The translations under genes and the position numbers were made by a program. This document shows positions 35,295-42,220 of a stretch of DNA of 64,000 bases, piece after piece. Under the pieces are notes generated by a model that was not told where the DNA came from, ran no database searches, and saw only the letters and a list, made by a program, of their open reading frames with translations. Origin of the DNA: Lewinella sp. 4G2 (GTDB lineage: Bacteria > Bacteroidota > Bacteroidia > Chitinophagales > Saprospiraceae). Location of the stretch: contig NZ_LVWJ02000014.1 of assembly GCF_001625015.1 (NCBI RefSeq), forward strand, positions 2,542,001 through 2,606,000. Reading direction: 5' to 3'. Position 1 is the stretch's first letter, and each line of letters starts with the position of its first letter.

Positions 35295-36794
35295 ATGAAT
35301 TATTTGAAAAAGGAACTGTACGAACTCATCAAAACGGATGACGCCATCTTTGACTTCCTGCAGAATTCTTCACTCGACGGCCTTTGGTACTGGGACCTCG
35401 AAAACCGGGAGCAAGAGTGGATGAACGCTCGCTTCTGGGAAACCCTCGGCTACGACCCAGCCGAAATGCCACACCTGGCTTCCGCCTGGCAGGGTATCAT
35501 CAACCAGGAGGATCTGGCCGGCGCCATCGAGCGGGTAGGGCAGCACCTCGCGGATCCCAGCGTCCCCTACGATCAGGTCGTACGGTACCGGCATAAGGAC
35601 GGGCATACCGTATTTATTCGCTGCCGGGGGATGGCCATTCGGGATGAAAACGGTCAGCCTACTCGCCTGCTCGGTGCGCATATCGACATTACCCAGGAGA
35701 AGGAAAAGGAAATCCTCCTCGCCCGCAGCCAGGAGGCCGCCCGGATTGGAACTTGGTCAGTTGATCTCGTCTCCAATACGATCATGTGGGACGATATGAC
35801 GAAGGCCATCCACCAGGTAGAACCAGATTACGTACCGCAGTTGGACGAGGCGCTATCTTTCTACAAGGATGGTACCAGCCGGGAAACCATTACCGCACTC
35901 TTTCAACGGGCGGTAGAGAAGGGTGAATCCTACGATACTGAATTGGAACTCGTGACCAGGAATGGCAATGAGATCTGGGTCCGCGCCATGGGCCACGCCG
36001 AAATGGCCAACGGAGAATGCGTACGCGTCTACGGTATATTTCAGGACATCAACCTCCGCCGCCGCAACGAAGAGCGCGTCCTGAACTATTCCATCCTGGA
36101 AGCGAAGAGTAAGGAAATGGAACAGTTCGCCTACATTGCCTCCCACGATCTGCGGGAACCGCTACTGACCATTCAGGGCTACCTGGAAGTTATTCAGGAG
36201 GACCACATTGGTGAGGTCTCGGATCAGGTCAAAGAGTACATGGAAACCATCAGCAATGCCGCCACGCGGATGGACCAACTCATCAAGGGGCTACTCGATT
36301 ACTCCCGGTTAAGCAAGATCAAGCAATTGCAGTTGGTGGACCTCAAAAAAACTGTTGACGCGGTGATGGAAGACCTCCAGTCCATTACGAAGGGAATCAA
36401 CGTCAAGGTGACCTATACGGACCTCCCCGAAGTGATGGGCTACCCCCTCGAACTCAAAGTCCTCCTCCAAAACCTGATTGGGAACGCCATCAAGTACCGG
36501 CAGTCAGCGGAGGACGTGCAGATAGAGATCACTTGCAGCGATTTAGCCAAGGGCTGGGAGATCAAGGTGGCGGACAACGGCATCGGGATCGCAGAGAAAA
36601 ACCTGCAACAGATCTTCAAACTGTTTCGGCAACTTCATAATACCGGCACGTACACCGGTAGCGGAATCGGACTGGCCAACTGCCAGAAGATTGCAGAACT
36701 ACACGGTGGGCGAATCTGGGCGACCAGCAAACTGGGAGTAGGCTCCCAGTTCCATTTCACCATCCTTACCCGGGCGGAAACGGAGACGGCATAA
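35295..36794 (+). CDS. Cytoplasmic PAS-PAS sensor histidine kinase
   Basis: 499 residues with no signal or membrane segment. PAS 1 spans about 17-135 (SSLDGLWYWDLENREQEWMN...GAHIDITQEK) and PAS 2 about 145-260, each ending in a PAC motif. The dimerisation helix contains YIASHDLREPLLTIQGYLEVI with the phospho-His near 285, followed by HATPase boxes (LLQNLIGNAIKYR, VADNGIGIAEKN, TGSGIGLANCQKI). It probably phosphorylates the divergent single-domain regulator. The sensed signal is unknown; no cofactor-binding Cys is obvious. Confidence 0.92.
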   Translation: MNYLKKELYELIKTDDAIFDFLQNSSLDGLWYWDLENREQEWMNARFWETLGYDPAEMPHLASAWQGIINQEDLAGAIERVGQHLADPSVPYDQVVRYRHKDGHTVFIRCRGMAIRDENGQPTRLLGAHIDITQEKEKEILLARSQEAARIGTWSVDLVSNTIMWDDMTKAIHQVEPDYVPQLDEALSFYKDGTSRETITALFQRAVEKGESYDTELELVTRNGNEIWVRAMGHAEMANGECVRVYGIFQDINLRRRNEERVLNYSILEAKSKEMEQFAYIASHDLREPLLTIQGYLEVIQEDHIGEVSDQVKEYMETISNAATRMDQLIKGLLDYSRLSKIKQLQLVDLKKTVDAVMEDLQSITKGINVKVTYTDLPEVMGYPLELKVLLQNLIGNAIKYRQSAEDVQIEITCSDLAKGWEIKVADNGIGIAEKNLQQIFKLFRQLHNTGTYTGSGIGLANCQKIAELHGGRIWATSKLGVGSQFHFTILTRAETETA

Positions 36795-36866
36795 ATTGAT
36801 ACGTTCTCACGATGTTGCCAGGGGTTAGCTGATCAGTCTCGCAAAACCAACAGTGTATAATTGAGT

Positions 36867-37133
36867 CTACGCCACCTGCTTAGCTGGCTCCTCCTTTGGG
36901 TCTCCCTCACTGATCCGGGCAGCGGGGTAGGACTTAAAGATGTGCTCCTGCATGTAGCGGCCAACGCTATTGACGGCCCGCAGCCGCTGCCAGTGTACCG
37001 AGGGCACCTTGAAGTAGGCGTACACCGCGCCGTTGTTTCGAAATTTTACGAAAAGCGTCTCCGCCGAACGGAGGTACCCCATCTCCGAGAGCATGGTAGA
37101 ATTTGCTTTTTGCATCACAATGGGAAGCGCCAT
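36867..37133 (-). CDS. KTSC-domain small protein
   Basis: 88 residues. NSTMLSEMGYLRSAETLFVKFRNNGAVYAYFKVPSVHWQRLRAVNSVGRYMQEHIFKSYPAARI matches the KTSC domain pattern (a beta-sheet small domain often found with lysyl-tRNA synthetase or nucleic-acid proteins), although the KTSC tetrad itself is changed. Function is not known. Two TTGACAGTCA repeats lie about 90-120 bases upstream. Confidence 0.75.
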   Translation of the reverse strand: MALPIVMQKANSTMLSEMGYLRSAETLFVKFRNNGAVYAYFKVPSVHWQRLRAVNSVGRYMQEHIFKSYPAARISEGDPKEEPAKQVA

Positions 37134-37220
37134 GAGTCAACTGTTTTCTGAACGGATTACGTAAAGAAAACACTACTTAAAACAAATTGGTTTGTTTTTA
37201 GAAGGCTTTAATACCCAAAT

Positions 37221-37252
37221 TTGACAGTCAAGGCGCGTTGATTGACAGTCAG
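37221..37252 (-). promoter_or_regulatory. Tandem TTGACAGTCA sites, 21 bp apart
   Basis: TTGACAGTCA at 37221-37230 and 37242-37251; with the next base the first is the perfect palindrome TTGAC-A-GTCAA. A 21-base offset is two helical turns. They lie between the DegT and KTSC genes, upstream of the latter, so an operator is plausible. Confidence 0.4.
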
Positions 37253-37344
37253 TTATCGCAGGATGTACGATTGAAGCTATCTCATCGAATTGCCCCCGCC
37301 TTCCGATATGCCGAAATTTGTTTGAAAAGTCCGGAGGGTGATCT

Positions 37345-38520
37345 CTAGCTGCAAAAAGCCCGTACGGTCTCCGTGATGTACCGCAGCGTAGCCTCGTCCA
37401 TCTCACTGTGCATAGGGAGGGAGATCACCTCTTTGATCAGCACGTCCGTATTGGGCAGCGACGTAATGTTATTGGCCGCCGTACCCCGGAAGGCCTCCTG
37501 GTCGTACAGCGCGACGGGGTAGTAGATCATACTGGGGATGCCGGCTTCCCTCAGGTAAGCCTGCAACTCATCACGCCGGCCACCGTCGATGCGCAAAGTG
37601 TACTGGTGAAATACGTGGGTGCTGTTGGCCTGCCGCTGCGGAGTGAGTAAACCATCCAAACCCTGCAAGGCAGCGTCGTAGTAATCCGCAGCCGCCCGGC
37701 GCCGGTCGCTGTAACCGTCGAGACGGGGCAACTTACAGTTCAGCACGGCGGCCTGGATGGAATCGAGCCGGGAGTTGCAACCCACCACGTCGTGGTAGTA
37801 GCGGCGGCTCTGCCCGTGGTTGGCGACCATCCGAAGTTTGGCAGCCAGCTCTTCGGAATTCGTGTTGATGGCGCCACCGTCGCCGTACGCGCCGAGGTTC
37901 TTACTTGGGTAAAAACTGGTGCAGCCAATGGTGCCAAGGGTACCCGTCCGCCGCACTTTACCGTCGCTGAAGGTGTAGTTTGCGCCGATGGCCTGGGCGT
38001 TGTCCTCTACGATGGCGATCCCGTGCTTCTCAGCCAAGGCGATGATGGGCTCCATATCACAACTCTGTCCGTAGAGGTGAACGGGGATGATGGCCTTCGT
38101 CTTATCGGTAATGGCCGCCTCAATGTCTTCGGCCCGAACGTTAAAGGTGCGGGGGTCCACGTCCACCATCACTGGGCTGAGGCGCAGCAGGGCGATCACT
38201 TCAGCGGAGGCTACGTAGGTGAAGGCGGGGACGATCACCTCATCCCCAGGCTCCAAACCCAGTGCCATGAGGGCGATCTGCAAAGCGTCCGTCCCATTAG
38301 CGCAGGGGATGACGTGTTTAGCGCCCAGGTAATCCTCCAATCCGGCCTGAAAATTCTTCACCGCCGGCCCGTTGATGAAGGCGCCACTGCGCACGACGTC
38401 GATAATGGCCTGGTCCACCTCTTCCTGCATGGCTTCGTACTGGGCTTTGAGGTCAACCATTTGAATTTGGGCGACGGGGGGGAGTTGGGCGCGGCCATCA
38501 GCGGTAGTAGGGGTAGCCAT
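37345..38520 (-). CDS. DegT/DnrJ/EryC1/StrS sugar aminotransferase
   Basis: 391 residues. IQMVDLKAQYEAMQEEVDQAIIDVVRSGAFINGPAVKNFQ, HVIPCANGTDALQIALMALG, DEVIVPAFTYVASAEVIALL, EDNAQAIGANYTF and the PLP-lysine motif SFYPSKNLGAYGDGG define this family, which adds amino groups to keto nucleotide sugars. It is likely part of surface polysaccharide or O-antigen synthesis, like the genes at 0-2 kb, but stands alone here. A TACCTTAG promoter-like box lies about 35 bases upstream. Confidence 0.94.
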   Translation of the reverse strand: MATPTTADGRAQLPPVAQIQMVDLKAQYEAMQEEVDQAIIDVVRSGAFINGPAVKNFQAGLEDYLGAKHVIPCANGTDALQIALMALGLEPGDEVIVPAFTYVASAEVIALLRLSPVMVDVDPRTFNVRAEDIEAAITDKTKAIIPVHLYGQSCDMEPIIALAEKHGIAIVEDNAQAIGANYTFSDGKVRRTGTLGTIGCTSFYPSKNLGAYGDGGAINTNSEELAAKLRMVANHGQSRRYYHDVVGCNSRLDSIQAAVLNCKLPRLDGYSDRRRAAADYYDAALQGLDGLLTPQRQANSTHVFHQYTLRIDGGRRDELQAYLREAGIPSMIYYPVALYDQEAFRGTAANNITSLPNTDVLIKEVISLPMHSEMDEATLRYITETVRAFCS

Positions 38521-38644
38521 GGGTAGTAGGGATATTTAAAATGTAATGCCGCTAAGGTAAGGAACTGCCGCCCGTTAGCTCTTCCCAATGGAAGCTACTC
38601 TGGCGCTTTTGGGTTGGAGGACAACTTTTGGACCGGTACTAAAA

Positions 38645-38676
38645 AACCACCTCCCGCGCGGTAGCCGGAGGTGGTT
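38645..38676 (-). terminator. Intrinsic terminator of the 70-residue gene
   Basis: AACCACCTCC (38645-38654) pairs perfectly with 38667-38676, with A/T runs on both sides. On the minus strand it lies about 30 bases after the small gene's stop. Confidence 0.75.
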
Positions 38677-38707
38677 AAAAAAGAAGTCTTGCTGGGTTGC
38701 TTGGTTA

Positions 38708-38920
38708 TTACGTTCGGTCAGGTGCAAATCCACTGCCACCACCGTAGCCGCCCTGGCTTTGATCTACGTTCTGCAGATCGTCGCCGGAGCCGTCCTGGCC
38801 GGTGGTATTCGTCTGTTGGGGTGTTGTCGTTGGTGTCTTGTCGGCTGGCTTAGTCTCCAGCGCAAAGGGTGGAATACCCTGGGGGGAATAAAAACGGTAA
38901 CGTGTCTTGCGGTTGTTCAT
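38708..38920 (-). CDS. Small Gly/Thr/Gln-rich protein, stand-alone transcription unit
   Basis: 70 residues. A basic aromatic N-terminus (MNNRKTRYRFYSPQGIPPFAL) is followed by a hydrophilic Thr/Gln/Asp tail ending GGYGGGSGFAPDRT. There is no signal peptide or membrane segment. Its own terminator (38645-38676) and an inverted repeat GTGAATAG/CTATTCAC (38922-38952) just upstream of the ATG argue that it is expressed. It could be a structural peptide or a peptide precursor with a leader and a Gly-rich core; no maturation enzymes are adjacent, so this is speculation. Confidence 0.5.
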   Translation of the reverse strand: MNNRKTRYRFYSPQGIPPFALETKPADKTPTTTPQQTNTTGQDGSGDDLQNVDQSQGGYGGGSGFAPDRT

Positions 38921-38921
38921 G

Positions 38922-38952
38922 GTGAATAGTTTACGATGAGAATGCTATTCAC
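38922..38952. promoter_or_regulatory. Inverted repeat next to the small gene's start
   Basis: GTGAATAG (38922-38929) and CTATTCAC (38945-38952) are perfect inverted repeats starting one base upstream of the ATG; a 5'-UTR hairpin or an operator. Confidence 0.4.
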
Positions 38953-39127
38953 ATAACTCCAATTCACCCGAAATGGGTTCGGTCCGGGCAAACAAAAGAC
39001 TACACCGTGTTGAAGCACCTGGCTCCGTCGAGAAATTGCGGGCTTTAGTCTATGGTAGTAGGTGCCTTTCGGTGGATAGTCCGTTCTTTGCTTTGTATTA
39101 ATTACCAATCGCTACAATCATTTCACG

Positions 39128-39454
39128 ATGCCCAAGACCAAATTGACCGGTTTCAGCCGCCTGCTCCTGTTCCTCTTGATCTTCCTGCCCCTGGCTTACT
39201 TCGGGGCGAGCTACTACAACGGAGAGGACCCGATCGGAAAGATCAAAGGAATGTTCGGCCAAACGGAGAGTGGCGGTGACGAGTACAACAACCACCGTCC
39301 CGAAAGTGATACTTACGATCCCAACTCCACTACCGAAAAGCCGGCCACGTTCGAGAACGTCAGCGCCATGCGCAGTGAGATTACGGACCTTAAACAGAAG
39401 CTCGCCGTAGCCGAAGAGAAGTTGGCCCGCTGCCAGACGGAAAACGTTCAGTAA
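39128..39454 (+). CDS. Small membrane-anchored coiled-coil protein
   Basis: 108 residues. One N-terminal membrane helix (LLLFLLIFLPLAYFGASYY), a polar Asp/Glu/Ser/Thr spacer, and a C-terminal heptad region (VSAMRSEITDLKQKLAVAEEKLARCQTENVQ). No family recognised. It lies 40 bases upstream of a GTG-started membrane protein gene in the same direction. Confidence 0.7.
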   Translation: MPKTKLTGFSRLLLFLLIFLPLAYFGASYYNGEDPIGKIKGMFGQTESGGDEYNNHRPESDTYDPNSTTEKPATFENVSAMRSEITDLKQKLAVAEEKLARCQTENVQ

Positions 39455-39494
39455 GCCAATCACCTAATCACCCAACACCTAAACGCAGTCTGCA

Positions 39495-40376
39495 GTGTTT
39501 GATCGCGCACGCTCCGCCATCCATGAATGCATCTACACCCTGCTCGCCTTTCCCCGGGCCTGGCGTTTTATGTGGCACAATCAGCTCTGGGTGGGTCTGC
39601 GGCAGTACGGTTGGGTGGCGCGTGGCCTGTTATTCTTCGCCGTTATTCTCGGCATCTATATGATCTCCGAGGCCGTCGATTTCTACTCCGACCACCGTAA
39701 TGATGCCGTCCAGGCCCTCTTCATGAGTGAGGATAGCCTCTTTCTACGTTTGGGGCGGGATGCTTATGATTCCCTCTCCGAAGGCTCACTGAAGTGGGTG
39801 ATCCTGATCCTCATGGAAGTGGTCATCTACCATTTCATGCGGCGCACGCTCGCCATCGTACTGAACAAACAGATTGAGGATGCCCATACTTTCAAACCCT
39901 TCTACCACGCACAGATACGTATGATCGCCGTCTCGGTAATTGCCCTCACGGTGGAAAGTGTGACCCTGGGTATCCTCGGTTCACTGTCGCTCGGGCCAGC
40001 TTACTGGCCACTTTCCGTACTGGTCAGTTCCGCCTTCCTCGGCTTCGTAATCGCTGATAACTACAACGAGCAGTTCAACCTCAGCATCAGCCAGAGTATG
40101 CGGGATCTCAGCCGCAACTACGTCGGCATCTGTATTGGCCTCGGCCTGCCACTGTTTTTCATGTTAAAGGTGCCCTTCCTGGGGGCCCTAGTTGGGCCAT
40201 TGGTTACGTCGGTTACCGCCGCCATCGTTCTGCGCGAACGGAGTGACCTCCACATCATCGGTTACCAGATGTCAGAGAGCGAAGCCAAGAGCGCCGCCAA
40301 AAAAGAAGCTCGGGCCGCCCGCAAAGCCGCCCGCAAACTCAAGCGAAAAAGAAAACGCTCCAGCGTAAGTGCCTGA
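39495..40376 (+). CDS. Polytopic membrane protein with Lys/Arg-rich tail
   Basis: 293 residues, GTG start. About five to six membrane segments, a topology like the EI24/CysZ-like envelope proteins (AFPRAWRFMWHNQLWVG...). The C-terminus is a strongly basic alanine-rich helix (AKSAAKKEARAARKAARKLKRKRKRSS), probably cytoplasmic and binding nucleic acid or phospholipid head groups. Function unknown. A perfect dispersed 18-bp repeat begins two bases after its stop. Confidence 0.8.
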   Translation: MFDRARSAIHECIYTLLAFPRAWRFMWHNQLWVGLRQYGWVARGLLFFAVILGIYMISEAVDFYSDHRNDAVQALFMSEDSLFLRLGRDAYDSLSEGSLKWVILILMEVVIYHFMRRTLAIVLNKQIEDAHTFKPFYHAQIRMIAVSVIALTVESVTLGILGSLSLGPAYWPLSVLVSSAFLGFVIADNYNEQFNLSISQSMRDLSRNYVGICIGLGLPLFFMLKVPFLGALVGPLVTSVTAAIVLRERSDLHIIGYQMSESEAKSAAKKEARAARKAARKLKRKRKRSSVSA

Positions 40377-40377
40377 T

Positions 40378-40395
40378 GGGCGCTGCCGCGGGTGC
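40378..40395 (+). repeat. Dispersed 18-bp repeat, copy 10 (perfect, intergenic)
   Basis: GGGCGCTGCCGCGGGTGC one base after a TGA stop, followed by AAAGTAAGGA, similar to the AAAG flank at copies 11 and 13. Confidence 0.85.
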
Positions 40396-40504
40396 AAAGT
40401 AAGGACCGAAAAAAGACTGGTCTACGAATCCCGTAGATTACCTTTCCGAAAGGACCGACCTAAAGAGTAATGACCGATTAGAACGAAAGGGTAGGGGAGA
40501 AGAA

Positions 40505-41116
40505 CTACCGTACAGCCTCCTCCTGCAACAACTTAAACACCTCCTGCCCCTGCCGGTAAAATTGCTCGATCTGGGCGCTGGGGATCAACATCCCCTTCCG
40601 GTAAATGACCAGGTAAAAGCCCAGCCCTTCCACCGTCCAGCCTTTGTTGACCGTAAAGTAATTCAGTACCTTATCGGTGAAGTGGTGGCGGATGTAGACC
40701 TCGTCGTCCCCCGTCAGCCGGTACTGTCCGGAAAATTTGGGGAAGCGCACGAAGTCGATGTCGTGGAAACCCACCAGCTCCCCGATCTTATGCATGATGG
40801 TCTCCGGCTGCATGTGTAAGGCCGGTAAGCTCAACTGCTGGCTCTGCACGAAGAACACCGTTTGGTAGATCTGCTTCGCCTTATTGTTTTTAGAGCCCGA
40901 CCACTTGGTGTAGCTATAGTCGAAAACGGAGATGTCGAAATCCATCAACCCGTGCTGATGGCGCAGTACCCGCTTGATGGAGCGGTTGCGCCCCTCAGCA
41001 AACAAACGGAAGTCCTGCAACTGGGGCATCAGGCCCGTTTTATCCTCCTCGCTAAAGGAAAAGCCAAGCCGGTCGGCTAATTCCGCCAGATTGCGGGAAC
41101 GGTAAGGGTGGATCAT
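40505..41116 (-). CDS. Uncharacterised protein (DUF3137-like)
   Basis: 203 residues, no membrane segment. The core DFDISVFDYSYTK...KAKQIYQTVFFVQSQQLSLPALHMQPE and FVRFPKFSGQYRLTGDDEVYIRHHFTDKVLNYF resemble the soluble half of DUF3137 proteins, but the membrane half is missing. Function unknown. A strong GC hairpin lies just upstream at 41155-41185. Confidence 0.7.
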   Translation of the reverse strand: MIHPYRSRNLAELADRLGFSFSEEDKTGLMPQLQDFRLFAEGRNRSIKRVLRHQHGLMDFDISVFDYSYTKWSGSKNNKAKQIYQTVFFVQSQQLSLPALHMQPETIMHKIGELVGFHDIDFVRFPKFSGQYRLTGDDEVYIRHHFTDKVLNYFTVNKGWTVEGLGFYLVIYRKGMLIPSAQIEQFYRQGQEVFKLLQEEAVR

Positions 41117-41154
41117 ATCGAGTGTGAAATTACATGTTGGGGCCTAAACGACAA

Positions 41155-41185
41155 ACGCCCCGCCCCCAGAATAGGGGCGGGGCGT
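41155..41185 (-). terminator. GC-rich hairpin after the DUF1573 gene
   Basis: ACGCCCCGCCCC (41155-41166) pairs perfectly with 41174-41185, 37 bases after the stop of the upstream minus-strand DUF1573 gene. There is only a short T-run on the minus strand. Confidence 0.65.
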
Positions 41186-41221
41186 CCACCGAAGTTTCCG
41201 CAATCTGCGGTTTAGTGGGAA

Positions 41222-41704
41222 TTACTTGCCACCGCTCTTAAACATACCATCCTCACCGGCGGGGACGGCTGCTGGCTCAGCGGCCTTTGGCTCGACCTTA
41301 CCCTTGATGGTGAGTACGATTGGGTCACCGGGTACGTTCGTCGTCAGCGTTACGCGCTTACGGAACTGGCCGATGCGGTGCGTGTCGTAACGAACCTTGA
41401 TTTCGGAGCTTTCACCCGGTGCAACGGGAGCCTTGGAGTAGCTGGGTACCGTACAACCGCAGGATCCACGGGCGTTGAGGATCAGCGCGGGCTCGGAGCC
41501 GGTGTTGGTGAACTTGAATACGCGGAAGGGCTCGCTATCCTGAGCAATCGTGCCGTAATCAACCTCAACTGCTTCAAATGTCATCTGTGGGCCATCAGCA
41601 TCTACCTCAGTAGTGGCTGCTGGAGCTGCGGCGGCAGGGGTTTGCGCCTGGAGGCCAAAGGTGGTCGCCGAAGCGAGGAGAAGGAGTAAGAAAAAGCGTT
41701 TCAT
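41222..41704 (-). CDS. Secreted DUF1573 protein
   Basis: 160 residues. Signal peptide ending GLQAQ, an Ala-Pro linker, then the DUF1573 domain: FEAVEVDYGTIAQDSEPFRVFKFTNTGSEPALILNARGSCGCTVPSYSKAPVAPGESSEIKVRYDT...KRVTLTTNVPGDPIVLTIKGKV, with the conserved GSCGCTVP. The fold is immunoglobulin-like (ASPM/SPD-2/Hydin type); function unclear. Its Ala-Pro linker is not encoded by the dispersed repeat, a useful control. Confidence 0.92.
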   Translation of the reverse strand: MKRFFLLLLLASATTFGLQAQTPAAAAPAATTEVDADGPQMTFEAVEVDYGTIAQDSEPFRVFKFTNTGSEPALILNARGSCGCTVPSYSKAPVAPGESSEIKVRYDTHRIGQFRKRVTLTTNVPGDPIVLTIKGKVEPKAAEPAAVPAGEDGMFKSGGK

Positions 41705-41939
41705 GTGATTTATTTTCGTTCAGCAAATATAGTGAGCTTATCGAATTAGCCCGGTTAATAGCTTGTTAAGTGGGCCACCCCACCACCCATGCATAGGGTG
41801 GTACGGAAGACCCCGTATTAATGGATCCCCTTTAAGACGCAAACCTTACCCCGGAGGTTACCTCTCCAGCGTTAATACTTTCCAAAAATTTACCGGTAAC
41901 GGCTGGTGAGAAAAAAGGAAAGAATCTTCCGCGCTCTTC

Positions 41940-41970
41940 TTGTACAGTAAAAAACCACGATCTATCTTTG
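41940..41970 (+). promoter_or_regulatory. Promoter of tRNA-Ala
   Basis: TTG (41940-41942), 20 bases, TATCTTTG (41963-41970), then about ten bases to the tRNA 5' end. The best match to the Bacteroidota consensus in the window. The rest of 41705-41939 holds a short ACCACCC/GGGTGGT hairpin near 41780 and no gene. Confidence 0.75.
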
Positions 41971-41980
41971 CCGCCGCTCT

Positions 41981-42054
<74 letters not shown>

Positions 42055-42059
42055 CATTT

Positions 42060-42098
42060 CGCCCTATCTCTAGTGTTTACTAGGGGTAGGGCGTTTTT
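42060..42098 (+). terminator. Intrinsic terminator of tRNA-Ala
   Basis: CGCCCTA...CTAGT pairs with ACTAG...TAGGGCG, followed by TTTTT at 42094, six bases after the tRNA. Confidence 0.85.
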
Positions 42099-42100
42099 AT

Positions 42101-42118
42101 TTGGCGACGCGTCGCCAA
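42101..42118. promoter_or_regulatory. Perfect 18-bp palindrome upstream of the hybrid kinase
   Basis: TTGGCGACGCGTCGCCAA is fully self-complementary, 102 bases upstream of the hybrid-kinase ATG and next to the tRNA terminator. A dimeric regulator site is plausible. Confidence 0.4.
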
Positions 42119-42220
42119 GGACGTATTTGCTCGCCGCGCTCAGGACTCAAAAAGGTAGACCTGACGAGCGTTAGTTGCGAATTCACGAAGTTTGCTGCCC
42201 GTCCACCCGTCATCTCCCTC

